The notes beneath the pieces were generated by a model. The model saw only the letters and a program-made list of their open reading frames with translations. It was not told where the DNA came from and searched no databases. The position numbers were made by a program, and so were the translations under genes. A DNA stretch of 64,000 nt from Pseudomonadota bacterium (lineage in GTDB: Bacteria; Pseudomonadota; Alphaproteobacteria; Rhizobiales; Xanthobacteraceae), in NCBI GenBank assembly GCA_023387735.1, contig JAEWHP010000014.1, positions 124,001 through 188,000 of the forward strand, written 5' to 3'. This document shows positions 1 through 8,152 of this stretch, one piece after another; the stretch's first letter is position 1, and every line of letters begins with the position of its first letter.

Positions 1-607
1 AGGGGTGGAACAGCAACGCGCGAATGGCGAGCGCAATCAGAAACGGAAATATCAAGACCATGGTGTAGGTCGCGATCGTCCGAAAGAAGCCGAAGCGTTC
101 GACGCGCGAAAGCATCAGCAGCACCGCGACGAACGACCAGAGGCCGGCCACCAGAACGATGATCAGCGGCAGTGGCGAAAATCCCGCCGGCGATATCGCG
201 CTCGTCGCAAAAAACTTCACGCCAGCGCTGAACAGCACTGCGATCACGAGCCCGAGAATCGCCGGCACGGCACTCCAGGCCAGCACCGCTCGCAGTTCCA
301 GCGTGGACGCCCGACCGCCGATCAGCCCCCCTACCCCGCGCAGAATCAAGGCATTCAGATAAAGCAGGAGAATGCCCATTGCAGCGCTGCCTGCAAGAAA
401 GCCGAGCCAGGCGCGCCAGCCGGCCAGGCCCTCCAGGAAACCGAATCCGAGCGCCTGGGAATAGATACTGGCGATTGCACCGAGCGCCGCGAGCAACCAG
501 ACGAAACGCCGTGGCCTCGTTGCCAGAATGTAGTCGATGGTTTGCCGCGGACTTAGCCAAATGCTGATCCATGGCGATCGAGAGCCGGTATCGTGCGTCG
601 TCGTCAT
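1..607 (-). CDS. Yip1-family membrane protein (partial, runs off left edge)
   Basis: The reading frame is open from an ATG at 605-607 (minus strand) to the window edge, about 202 codons with no stop, so the C-terminus is missing. After a short hydrophilic N-terminus containing WISIWLSPRQTIDYIL it has a series of hydrophobic stretches (FVWLLAALGAIASIY, LGFLAGSAAMGILLLYL, AVLAWSAVPAILGLVIAVL, PLIIVLVAGLWSFVAVLLML, then another), about five membrane segments. The early SPR-TI motif followed by this pattern is typical of bacterial YIP1-family proteins, which have no settled function. It is transcribed away from the GIY-YIG gene. The family call is from pattern only, without an alignment. Confidence 0.65.
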   Translation of the reverse strand, partial: MTTTHDTGSRSPWISIWLSPRQTIDYILATRPRRFVWLLAALGAIASIYSQALGFGFLEGLAGWRAWLGFLAGSAAMGILLLYLNALILRGVGGLIGGRASTLELRAVLAWSAVPAILGLVIAVLFSAGVKFFATSAISPAGFSPLPLIIVLVAGLWSFVAVLLMLSRVERFGFFRTIATYTMVLIFPFLIALAIRALLFHP

Positions 608-940
608 GGAACTTTCGAATCTCACTGCGCCGGCTAACTTAACCAACCCCGGGTTAAGTGCAACGTCGTGCAGAAACCTAAGCGCCACTTCGCCGGCTTC
701 CCGGCCAGACGTCAGGTGACGCCGCATTCGACCTTCAGAAAATGCGGCGTCACCCTTCGAGTGGCAGAGGTACGCGGGTGACCTCAACCTGCTGCCACTT
801 ATCCCGCCTGATCTCCTTCACGTTCGCCCGTAATCTGCGGTGCGAGCAAAGGAGATCACAAACGGCGCAGGCGGAATGTGATGTTTGCAACAGTGGTGAG
901 AGACGCTGTGCTTTTCGCGAGCTCGGACGTAGTATCTTCC
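608..940. other. non-coding stretch with stacked inverted repeats
   Basis: I see no convincing gene between the Yip1-like start and the repeat at 941. The stretch is rich in dyad symmetry. CTTAACC (638-644) and GGTTAAG (652-658) lie 31 bp upstream of the Yip1-like ATG and could be a regulator site. Three larger hairpins follow at 715-858 and are listed separately. Short open frames here read as arginine- and serine-rich and look like GC-skewed noise. Confidence 0.5.
715..858. repeat. three consecutive hairpins
   Basis: Hairpin 1 has perfect 14-bp arms: GGTGACGCCGCATT at 715-728 and its complement at 741-754, with a 12-nt loop. Hairpin 2 has 8-bp arms AGTGGCAG at 760-767 and CTGCCACT at 792-799, with an inner GAGGT/ACCTC pair. 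Hairpin 3 has 10-bp arms TGATCTCCTT at 810-819 and AAGGAGATCA at 849-858. None is followed by a T-run, so a simple terminator is unlikely. They do not match the attccggg repeat family found elsewhere in the window. Confidence 0.6.
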
Positions 941-982
941 GTCATTCCGGGGCGGCGCGCAGTGCCGAGCCCGGAATCCATC
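941..982. repeat. left half of palindromic element carrying the GIY-YIG gene
   Basis: This reads GTCATTCCGGGG, a variable GC-rich loop, then GAGCCCGGAATCCATC. It is the left hairpin of the dispersed element seen at 13928, 16316, 27650, 32244, 37703 and 63791. Here the matching right hairpin (1299-1335) lies about 316 bp away and the GIY-YIG gene fills the space. The reverse complement of this half and the right half agree beyond the core: TGGACAGATGGATTCCGGG against TGGATAGGTGGATTCCGGG. Confidence 0.8.
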
Positions 983-995
983 TGTCCACTTGTTC

Positions 996-1283
996 ATGCC
1001 CTATTACGTCTATCTCCTCGCAAGCGACAGGAACGGAACGCTCTATCTCGGCGTCACGAACGACATCGTTCGTCGCGTGTATGAGCACAAGAGCAAGGCG
1101 GTTGCCGGCTTCACGAAACGATATGCTGTAGACAAGCTGGTCTGGTTCGAACTCTACGACGATCCGACGAACGCGATCACGCGCGAGAAGGAATTGAAGA
1201 AGTGGCGACGAGCGTGGAAGATTCGGCTGATCGAAGAGCTAAATCCACATTGGATCGATCTATATCCGCAAGTATCGACCTGA
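996..1283 (+). CDS. GIY-YIG nuclease family protein
   Basis: The 95-residue protein starts at the ATG at 996 (MPYYVYLLAS). A TTG two codons upstream is possible but less likely. It is a stand-alone GIY-YIG domain: YVYLLAS supplies the GIY-like strand, GTLYLGVTNDIVRRVYEHK supplies the YIG-like strand and the conserved Arg, and TREKELKKWRRAWK carries the catalytic-type Glu with the basic KELKKW helix common in the UPF0213/YhbQ-like group. Such proteins are single-domain endonucleases of uncertain role. No clear ribosome binding site precedes the start. The gene fits almost exactly between the two halves of a palindromic repeat, with 13 bp on the left and 15 bp on the right, which suggests the element carries it. 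The fold is a strong call; the biological role is unknown. Confidence 0.88.
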   Translation: MPYYVYLLASDRNGTLYLGVTNDIVRRVYEHKSKAVAGFTKRYAVDKLVWFELYDDPTNAITREKELKKWRRAWKIRLIEELNPHWIDLYPQVST

Positions 1284-1298
1284 CACTTGGATAGGTGG

Positions 1299-1335
1299 AT
1301 TCCGGGCTCGATGCTTCGCATCGCCCCGGAATGAC
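1299..1335. repeat. right half of palindromic element carrying the GIY-YIG gene
   Basis: This reads ATTCCGGGCTCG, ATGCTTCGCAT, CGCCCCGGAATGAC and is itself a hairpin. It is the inverted partner of 941-982 and nearly identical to the right halves at 16351-16385 and 63827-63864. It begins 15 bp after the GIY-YIG stop codon. Confidence 0.8.
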
Positions 1336-1359
1336 GGACCCGGTTTGGTTTACATTCCA

Positions 1360-1399
1360 GTCATTCCGGGGCGCGCATGGCGCGAACCCGAAGCCATCT
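1360..1399. repeat. solitary half copy of the palindromic element
   Basis: GTCATTCCGGGGCGCGC, ATGGCGCG, then AACCCGAAGCCATCT resembles the left half of the element, but no inverted partner follows before the DUF2778 stop at 1431. It lies 24 bp from the GIY-YIG-bearing copy, so it is either a decayed second element or a leftover half. Confidence 0.65.
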
Positions 1400-1430
1400 C
1401 ACGGCATAAAACTTCGCCGGCATTGGCCGT

Positions 1431-2597
1431 CTACTGGATCTTCGCCAGCACCGCTAGGCGGCGGATGCCCTTGTTGCGGTAGGCGTCGAGGAATGCGTAG
1501 TAGTCCTTGAACGAGACGCAGCCGTTGGACTGGCCGCTCGGCCCGAGCATGTAGGTGTGCGCGAGCAACCCGTCGCGGCCGTAGATCTTGTCCTGGCCGC
1601 CGATCGGCGTCATCCGCAGCGCCGGCACGCCGTGAAACAGCGCTTCGCGCGGCTTCAGCTCGTAGATGTGCGGCGGTGTCACGCCCTGCATCCGGACGTG
1701 CGAATAGCGGATGTCGTCCATCTTGGAGCCGAGCCCCGAATGGGCCTCGAGCCGGGTGCCATCGGGCAGATACACCATCTTGGCGGAGATATCGTAGACC
1801 GCGGTCTGGCGATCATAGGGCGGCGAGCCGCCGAGCATCGGGTTCTGGCTTCGCGTATCGATGATGCTTCCGGTCACGCTCGCATCGGCCGATGCGTAAG
1901 CGAGAAGCGCGTTCTGCGAAGGTTGCGGCTTGCCCCACAGTTTCTCGACCATGTTCTGACGATCGCCGGAGGCGATCGACATCACGGCGGCCTTGGCGCG
2001 CTGCGCCATGTCGGCGAGGGAAGATCCGGACGACTTTGCTTCAGCAGATTTGATATCGGCAGATTTGGCATCGGCGGATTTCACATCCGCCTGCTTCGGC
2101 GCCGGTACGTTCATTGCGATCTGGGCAGGCGTCGAAGCCTTCGTCTTCGGGGCGTCTGCGAGCCTTGAAGTTGCAGCGGCCTTCGGCGCAACGGCTGGAG
2201 CTTCAGCTACGCTGGTCGCCTCGACGGGCCTCGGCGGTTCGCCCCGCGGCGAGGCCGCGGCGAACCTCTCGCTGAACATGAGCGAGGCCGAGACGTTCTC
2301 CGGCGCGGAGATCAGCGGCGAGCGGTCCGGCAGCGAGGCAAAGATCTCATTGAAGTTGGGTCGCGCTGGCCGCGCGGCAACGACGGTGGAACTGGCGACG
2401 GGAGGCGCTTCGAACGCGACGCTGCCCACCGTGGGATAGATGCTGGCGCCGATTACATTGCTGTAGACGGTCCAGGCGCAGCCCAGCACCAGGCCCGCAA
2501 CCGCGACGCTGCCAAGGGAATAGTGAGGAAGGACGCTTCGGGAAGATTTCCCGCGGCTTCGACCCGCAGGACCACACGCACGCTTACTCGTACTCAT
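1431..2597 (-). CDS. DUF2778 (Tlde1-like) domain protein
   Basis: I chose the ATG at 2597 (MSTSKRACGP). An in-frame ATG at 2681 adds 28 residues with no better signal. The 388-residue protein has a basic N-terminus, one membrane segment (LGSVAVAGLVLGCAWTVYS), a long Ala/Pro/Lys low-complexity linker with the repeated motif SADxKSA, and a C-terminal DUF2778 domain ending with GQSNGCVSFKDYYAFLDAY. That SNGC motif holds the putative catalytic cysteine. DUF2778 includes the Tlde1 L,D-transpeptidase-like toxins of type VI secretion, but no T6SS gene is visible here, so a housekeeping envelope role is more likely. The membrane anchor would place the catalytic domain in the periplasm. Confidence 0.8.
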   Translation of the reverse strand: MSTSKRACGPAGRSRGKSSRSVLPHYSLGSVAVAGLVLGCAWTVYSNVIGASIYPTVGSVAFEAPPVASSTVVAARPARPNFNEIFASLPDRSPLISAPENVSASLMFSERFAAASPRGEPPRPVEATSVAEAPAVAPKAAATSRLADAPKTKASTPAQIAMNVPAPKQADVKSADAKSADIKSAEAKSSGSSLADMAQRAKAAVMSIASGDRQNMVEKLWGKPQPSQNALLAYASADASVTGSIIDTRSQNPMLGGSPPYDRQTAVYDISAKMVYLPDGTRLEAHSGLGSKMDDIRYSHVRMQGVTPPHIYELKPREALFHGVPALRMTPIGGQDKIYGRDGLLAHTYMLGPSGQSNGCVSFKDYYAFLDAYRNKGIRRLAVLAKIQ

Positions 2598-3034
2598 ACA
2601 CACGCCGCCCAGAACAATTCCACCAAGTCCCTCTTTGATGCCGCCCCCAAAAAGTTCCAGGAAGCCGTTTCGCAGAGGCATGGAGCGTCATTAAGGCGAC
2701 TTTTAGTTAAATCAGCCTTAAACCCTAACGGCCGCGAGGCAGTTCCAAGTATATGGAACTATTGCGGAAATTCCCCTCCGCCAATCGGGATTTTTGCCAC
2801 GATCGCGCCACATTTCGAAGGCCGCGCGGTGGCTTTGCCGATCTGCCGTATCACTATGCCGAGCTACCGGCTTGGACCAATACGCCGAACCTTACCGTCG
2901 CCTCACAGACATATTAATGCGCACCCGGATTGCCGACCCTTGTCGTTGCACCTGTTGGGGCGCGGCCGTCGATACGGTACCGTATCGCCTCAATCACGAT
3001 GTTCGTTTTCTCGCACCCCGAAGGGGAAGCTGCC
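2598..3034. other. intergenic region between divergent DUF2778 and fecR-like genes
   Basis: No credible gene is seen. It must hold divergent promoters. A dyad AGTTCCA (2741-2747), agtata, TGGAACT (2754-2760) is the only clear symmetric site. AAGGGGAAGC at 3021-3030 is the ribosome binding site for the FecR-like gene. The 2690-2770 part is richer in A and T than its surroundings, as expected for a promoter. Confidence 0.45.
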
Positions 3035-3556
3035 ATGACAATGCTGGCGCGCGCCGGATCTATCGCCCTTGCAGGCTTATGCCTCCTCGCCGGAGACGCG
3101 ACGGCGCAACCGGCGAAACCCGCTTGTACGTCCTCGCAAAGCCTGCTGGGAACGCAGACGCTGCGCTGCGAGACGGCGATCACGATCGTGGCGGAGAACG
3201 GCGCGAAGTTCGAACTGAGAGATCGCAACCGTGACGGCCAGATCGATTCCGTCGAACTCAGCAACAAGGCGCTGCTGCTCGAGGTGCCGAAGAAATCGGG
3301 CCGCACCCGGTTCGATGTGGTAACGCCGCAGGCGATTGCCGCGGTGCGCGGAACCAGATGGGCGGTGGACGCCGAGGGCGGAAAGACTTCCGTGTTCGTC
3401 GTCAACGGCCGCGTCAACGTCGCGCGCGCCGGCGGCCGCGGCAGGGTCGATCTCGGACCCGGCGATGGCGTCGACGTCGAGCCGTCGGGCCAGTTGATCG
3501 TCAAGCGCTGGCCCGCACCGCGCGTCGCGGCGCTGATGGCGCGGCTCGGACAATGA
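3035..3556 (+). CDS. secreted FecR-domain protein with EF-hand loop
   Basis: Start at 3035 is supported by AAGGGGAAG just upstream and by the signal peptide that follows (MTMLARAGSIALAGLCLLAG, likely cut after DATA). The 173-residue protein has a FecR-type beta domain at about residues 92-150 with the family pattern DVVTPQAIAAVRGTRWAV and a following VFVVNGRVNV. Just before it, residues 63-74 read DRNRDGQIDSVE, which fits the 12-residue EF-hand calcium loop (D, N, D, G, D and E at positions 1, 3, 5, 6, 9 and 12). Two cysteines (C31, C45) could form a disulfide in the periplasm. The CHASE2 cyclase begins 25 bp downstream, so the two are probably co-transcribed. FecR as a sensor of the cyclase is inference. 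Confidence 0.82.
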   Translation: MTMLARAGSIALAGLCLLAGDATAQPAKPACTSSQSLLGTQTLRCETAITIVAENGAKFELRDRNRDGQIDSVELSNKALLLEVPKKSGRTRFDVVTPQAIAAVRGTRWAVDAEGGKTSVFVVNGRVNVARAGGRGRVDLGPGDGVDVEPSGQLIVKRWPAPRVAALMARLGQ

Positions 3557-3580
3557 GGCTCGGATAACAGAAGCGGGCGA

Positions 3581-5476
3581 ATGAGCAATCGACGGCTTTA
3601 CATTCTGGTTGCGCTGCTGTGCACGGGACTGTGGGCCACAGCGATTACCCTTGGCCATTCGAACGGCCGGCTGCGGCTGCTCGACCGGATCGAGTCGGCA
3701 TTCACAGACCTGCGAACCCTCGCCCGCGGCGTGAGGGCGCCGCCCGACCTCGTCACGATCGTCGCGATCGACGACGACATCGTGAAGCAAGGCGGCACCT
3801 ATCCCTTGCCGCGCACCGAAATAGCCAGGATTGTCGATGCGATCGCGCAGTTCGAGCCGAAGGTCATCGCGGTCGATCTGCTGCTGGTCGACAAGGGGCC
3901 CGCGGAGGGCGACGTGGCGCTGGCGAAAACGCTCGCGACGCACCCGACCGTGCTGGCTGCCGCTGCGGTGTTTCCCGAAACCATGCAGCCGTTCGAGGAT
4001 CGCGACGGGCCGCTCGCCGGCTTGCCGACGGCGGACCGGTTCCTGCACCCGCTGCCGGCCTTCGCCGAGCGCGCGGAAGTCGGGATCGTCAACGTGACGA
4101 CGGGCCAGACCGGTACGCCGCTCTCGGTCCCGATGCTGTTCCGGACCCGCGACAAGATCGAACTGTCGTTCCCGCTTCGCGTAGCCTCGGTCGCGGTCGG
4201 CAAGCCGCTGACGATCGAGCCCGACCGCCTGCTGTTCGGTGATCATCCGATCGCGACCGGTTCCAACTACGCGCTTCCGATTTCCTATTACGGTCCCCGC
4301 CGCACCATTCGCACGATCAGCGCAGCGGACCTGGTCGACGGCAAGGTCGACCGGAAAGACGTTCGGGACCGCATTGTCGTGCTCGGCGCCACCGCAACCG
4401 GCGCCGGCGATTTCTTCCCGACGCCGTTCGACTCGCTGATGCCCGGCGTGGAAATCATCGCCACCGCCATCACGCATCTGGTTGCGGGCGACGGCATCAT
4501 GCGCAATCAGCCGGTGCGCATCTTCGATACCGCGATGGCGATCGGGCTGCCGCTGCTGCTGGTCGGCCTGCTGGTCTGGCGGCGCAATGCGATCGGCCTG
4601 CTGGCGGTCACCGCAGTGGCCCTGATCTGGGCGGTGGCGAATGCGGTCGCTTTCGCGCACGGGATATGGCTCGATGCGGCGACTACGATCGCGGCCGCCG
4701 CGCCGCCGGTCATCCTGTTCGGCGCCCTGCAGCTATGGTCGGGCCGGCGAAGCGCGCAGCGCCTTGCTGCGCAGAACGAGTTGCTCGAACAATTCCAGAC
4801 ACCGGCGCTTCGCGGTTGGCTGACCCGCAACCCCGACTTCCTGCTGGCGCCGGTCCGGCAGAATGCCGCCGTTGTCTTCATCGACCTGTCCGGATTTACG
4901 GCGCTCAGCGAGACGCTCGACCCGGAAGCAACTCGAGGCCTGCTGAAGGAGTTTCACGCGCTGGTCGACAGGGAGGTCACGCGAAGCGGCGGCATCGTCA
5001 CGAGCTTCCTGGGCGATGGCGCCATGATCCTGTTCGGGCTGCCGGCGGAAGCTGCCGACGATGCGACGCGCGCGGCCGAGTGCTCGATCGCGCTCTGCAT
5101 CAAGACCGAACGGTGGATCGAGACCCTGCCGCCTTCGATTGCCACGAGGATCGGTTTCAAGATCGGCGCGCATTTCGGGCCGATCGTCGCCTCCCGATTA
5201 GGCGGCCGAAACCATCAGCACATCACGGCGACCGGAGACACCGTGAACGTGTCGAGCCGCCTGATGGAAGTGGCTGCACAGCACGATGTCAGGCTGGCGG
5301 TGAGCGATACGTTGCGCGTCGAGGCCGAACGCACCGGCGCTCGGCTGAAAACCGGCAGCCTCGAGGGTCCTGTCGAAGCGCAGATTCGCGGCAGGTCCGG
5401 CGCGCTCACCGTGTGGCTGTGGCGAGCCGAGGATCGGTCGATGGAGAACGGTGCGCATCCGCACGCTGCGGAATAA
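3581..5476 (+). CDS. CHASE2 domain class III adenylate/guanylate cyclase
   Basis: The 631-residue protein has an N-terminal membrane helix (LYILVALLCTGLWATAITL), a periplasmic CHASE2 sensor domain (about 35-300, with VTIVAIDDDIVKQGG and PKVIAVDLLLVDKG), two or three membrane helices at about 315-390, and a class III cyclase domain at about 425-600. D435 (VVFIDLSGF) and D479 (FLGDGAMILFG) are the two metal-binding aspartates, and ATGDTVNVSSRLME is the typical late motif. All elements for activity appear present. Substrate (ATP or GTP) cannot be fixed by eye. It follows the FecR-domain gene closely. A cyclic-nucleotide-binding protein is encoded at 61012-61830, but a link is only a possibility. 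Confidence 0.88.
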   Translation: MSNRRLYILVALLCTGLWATAITLGHSNGRLRLLDRIESAFTDLRTLARGVRAPPDLVTIVAIDDDIVKQGGTYPLPRTEIARIVDAIAQFEPKVIAVDLLLVDKGPAEGDVALAKTLATHPTVLAAAAVFPETMQPFEDRDGPLAGLPTADRFLHPLPAFAERAEVGIVNVTTGQTGTPLSVPMLFRTRDKIELSFPLRVASVAVGKPLTIEPDRLLFGDHPIATGSNYALPISYYGPRRTIRTISAADLVDGKVDRKDVRDRIVVLGATATGAGDFFPTPFDSLMPGVEIIATAITHLVAGDGIMRNQPVRIFDTAMAIGLPLLLVGLLVWRRNAIGLLAVTAVALIWAVANAVAFAHGIWLDAATTIAAAAPPVILFGALQLWSGRRSAQRLAAQNELLEQFQTPALRGWLTRNPDFLLAPVRQNAAVVFIDLSGFTALSETLDPEATRGLLKEFHALVDREVTRSGGIVTSFLGDGAMILFGLPAEAADDATRAAECSIALCIKTERWIETLPPSIATRIGFKIGAHFGPIVASRLGGRNHQHITATGDTVNVSSRLMEVAAQHDVRLAVSDTLRVEAERTGARLKTGSLEGPVEAQIRGRSGALTVWLWRAEDRSMENGAHPHAAE

Positions 5477-5493
5477 CCAGCTCGAAGGGCGCC

Positions 5494-7011
5494 CTACCGC
5501 AATTCCGGCGGCGGAGAGCGGTCCAACACCTCGCCCTGCGGTCCCTGCAGGACATCCAGCGCATAGGTCTCGATCACCAGCGGACCACGCTTGCGCTGAA
5601 CCTCGCCTGCCCGTTCGACGCGCGCGAACCGTTCCTTCGCGAACGGTGTCTGGCCGCGCCTCGGCTCGTACACATACAGAATCTTGCCCGCGAGTTGCGC
5701 GGCATCGGGTTCAGGCATGTTGACCCAGCGGATACGCTGGCCCTGCTGCGCGACGCAAGTGCCCTTCGGAAGATAGAACGCGAGCCAGGCCGTGGTACCG
5801 TAGTCCGGCGCGAGCACGCATGTTGCGCCGGCGCGCACCCTCGCCGCCTCGATGGCGTCGGCGGTTTCGCGCCAGCCGACGCCGACGCTGCGCACGGTGG
5901 CATCCCGGCGGTAGCCGGAGAGCACACCAGTATTGGCCTGCACGAGCAGCAGAACGAACATCACGACGCCAGACGGCACGGCCCAGCGACGGCAGAAGTC
6001 AACCGCGCGCTGCGGACGCGGTTGCCACTGCACAAGATGGGCGGCGACCGCAGCAGCGATGGCAAACGCCGGGTACACCGGTGCAAACCAGTTGGCCTCG
6101 ACGCGGGCATGCAGCGAATGCCAGACGAAATACGCGACGATGGTCCAGAACATCGTGCTGACGAGCACGCGCGCCGGCAGCGTCCCGGCGCGACGGCGCA
6201 ACAGCGCGTAAAGCCCCATCGCGCCGAGGATCCATACCAGCGGCGTCGCGAACGCAATCTGCGTCGGGATCAGTTCGGCAATGAAGACCGGGCGGAAGTC
6301 CTCGATCCGGGCCCGGCCCATCTGTTTGATGAAGGAAACCCAGCCGTGATCGGCATTCCACCAGATGACCGGCGCAAACAGCAGGAACGCGACGAGGCCG
6401 CCGAAATAGAGCCACGGCGAAACCAGCCAGTGCCTCAATCTGGGAACGACCGCCACCCAGATCAGGATCGCCGGTCCAAAGAACAGGGCGGTGTATTTCG
6501 ACAGCACCGCGCAACCCGCCGCCGCGCCGACCGCCAGCCACCACGCGCCGTGTCCGGTCTGCATGACCTTGGCGAGCGCGAACAGCAGCAAGCTCGAAGC
6601 CACCAGGAGCGGCGCGTCCGGCGTCACGATCATGGTGCCCACGGCCGCCATCAGCGTGACGTTCAGCAGAAGCGTCGCCGCCGAGGCGACCCGCTTGTCG
6701 CCGAACAGGATCAGCGTCGCCTGGTAAACTGCCCAGCTCATCGGCAGCCCCAGCAGGATCGAAACCAGCCGCACGCCCAACTCGGTATCGCCCGCAAGCA
6801 ATGTCCCGAGCCAGATCACCACGGCGACCATCGGCGGATGATCGTAATAGCCGCCGGCGAGATGCTTCGACCACATCCAGTAATAGGCTTCGTCGAAGGT
6901 GATCGGCGTCCAGGCGGCAGCGATCAGGCGCAGCGCGACCAGCGCCAGGATCGCCAGCGCCGTCATGAGGCCAAGCCGCGCCTCGTCAGGTCGCGCCTCG
7001 TCAGGTTTCAT
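5494..7011 (-). CDS. GT39-type membrane glycosyltransferase (ArnT/PMT-like)
   Basis: The 505-residue protein starts at 7011, 7 bp after the stop of the GT2 gene, so the two are co-transcribed. It is polytopic, about 11-12 helices. The first periplasmic loop has FDEAYYWMWSKHLAGGYYDH followed by PPM: the DE catalytic-type pair and the DHPP motif are typical of the dolichyl- or undecaprenyl-phosphate-dependent ArnT/PMT superfamily (family 39). Members move a sugar from a polyprenyl carrier onto lipid A, protein or other acceptors. The upstream GT2-GtrA enzyme probably loads the carrier. An in-frame repeat PDEARPDEAR near the start comes from a 15-bp DNA duplication. The acceptor is unknown. Confidence 0.88.
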   Translation of the reverse strand: MKPDEARPDEARLGLMTALAILALVALRLIAAAWTPITFDEAYYWMWSKHLAGGYYDHPPMVAVVIWLGTLLAGDTELGVRLVSILLGLPMSWAVYQATLILFGDKRVASAATLLLNVTLMAAVGTMIVTPDAPLLVASSLLLFALAKVMQTGHGAWWLAVGAAAGCAVLSKYTALFFGPAILIWVAVVPRLRHWLVSPWLYFGGLVAFLLFAPVIWWNADHGWVSFIKQMGRARIEDFRPVFIAELIPTQIAFATPLVWILGAMGLYALLRRRAGTLPARVLVSTMFWTIVAYFVWHSLHARVEANWFAPVYPAFAIAAAVAAHLVQWQPRPQRAVDFCRRWAVPSGVVMFVLLLVQANTGVLSGYRRDATVRSVGVGWRETADAIEAARVRAGATCVLAPDYGTTAWLAFYLPKGTCVAQQGQRIRWVNMPEPDAAQLAGKILYVYEPRRGQTPFAKERFARVERAGEVQRKRGPLVIETYALDVLQGPQGEVLDRSPPPELR

Positions 7012-7018
7012 TGGTCGG

Positions 7019-8152
7019 TCACCGCTTGCGCCAGACGAACATTCCCGACATCGCATAGTTCCAGACCACGCCCATCAGCGCGCCGGCAAGCCCCGCCAGC
7101 CACCAGATCGGCTCCTGCTCGAACACCGAGAACGCCACGCCGACATTGGCAAGAAGGCCGACGCCACAGACCAGATAGAACAGCAACAATCCTCGCAGGA
7201 TCGCAAACCCCTTCAGGCGCTGATCGCGATAGGTGAGAAAATTGTTGAGGATGAAGTTGCTGGTCATGGCGACCAGCGCGCCGGCAGCTTGTGCTTCCGC
7301 AAATGGCTCGTTGAAGATTTCGTGCGCGATGAACAGCGTCGCCAGATGCACCACAAGGCCGGTGCCTCCGACCATGGCGAACATCAGGAACCGCAGCGAC
7401 ACCACGTCGTGCGTCAGCTTCGCCAGCACCAGGCCGAGGAAGTCCAGCGCCACCATGGAATCGAGCTTGCTCTCGCCATGCTGGCGCGAGCCGAAAGTGA
7501 AGGGAATTTCGATCGTCCGCAGCTTGCCCTCCGCGGTGGCCACGATGTCGAGCAGGATCTTGAAGCCCTGCGTGGAGAGCTGCGGCGCCAGTTGCTCGAA
7601 GCGGTCGCGCCGGATCATGAAGAAGCCGCTCATGGGGTCGGCAATCCCGACCTTCAGCACGCGCCTGGCAACTTCCGTTGCCAGCGCGCTGATGCCGGCG
7701 CGTTGCTTGTTGAAGCTGTCGGCGCTGCCGCCTTCGATATAGCGGCTGCCGACCACGAGTTCCGCCTCGCCGCCTTGCAGAAGACCGACCATCTTCGGAA
7801 GTTGCGTTTCGTCGTGCTGCAGGTCGGCGTCCATGACCGCCGCATAGGGCGCGCTCGACGCCAGGATGCCTTCGATGCAAGCCCCGGAGAGCCCGCGCCG
7901 CCCGATCCGGCGGATGCAGCGAACCCGCGGGTCCTTCCGCGCCAGAGCCCGCACCACGTCCCAGGTCCCGTCAGGGGAATTGTCATCGACGAAGATCACT
8001 TCCCAGGGGATGCCAGCCAGCGTCGCATCCAGCCTTCGGTAAAGCACCGTCACATTGTCGCGTTCGTTGAAGGTCGGGACGACGACAGAAAGCTGCGGCA
8101 AACCGGCGGCCTGCGACAGGAATTCGGTCCCCGGTTGGCTGGTGTCATTCAT
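7019..8152 (-). CDS. GT2 polyprenol-phosphate glycosyltransferase with GtrA domain
   Basis: Start at 8152 (MNDTSQPGTEF) gives 377 residues. The N-terminal GT-A domain has LSVVVPTFNERDNV, VIFVDDNSPDGT and AVMDADLQHDE, the nucleotide-sugar and metal-binding motifs of dolichol-phosphate mannosyltransferase-like enzymes. The C-terminal ~125 residues form a four-helix GtrA-like membrane domain (FLMFAMVGGTGLVVHLATLF to the end). Such fusions make polyprenyl-phosphate sugars and may help flip them. The GT39 gene follows 7 bp later and is the natural partner. The sugar cannot be told from the sequence. Confidence 0.9.
   Translation of the reverse strand: MNDTSQPGTEFLSQAAGLPQLSVVVPTFNERDNVTVLYRRLDATLAGIPWEVIFVDDNSPDGTWDVVRALARKDPRVRCIRRIGRRGLSGACIEGILASSAPYAAVMDADLQHDETQLPKMVGLLQGGEAELVVGSRYIEGGSADSFNKQRAGISALATEVARRVLKVGIADPMSGFFMIRRDRFEQLAPQLSTQGFKILLDIVATAEGKLRTIEIPFTFGSRQHGESKLDSMVALDFLGLVLAKLTHDVVSLRFLMFAMVGGTGLVVHLATLFIAHEIFNEPFAEAQAAGALVAMTSNFILNNFLTYRDQRLKGFAILRGLLLFYLVCGVGLLANVGVAFSVFEQEPIWWLAGLAGALMGVVWNYAMSGMFVWRKR

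Noticed and set aside
4666..7236. 856-codon open frame on the + strand
   Set aside because: It runs through the cyclase gene in another frame and antisense to the GT39 gene. Arg/His/Gln-rich composition is typical of GC-rich shadow frames.
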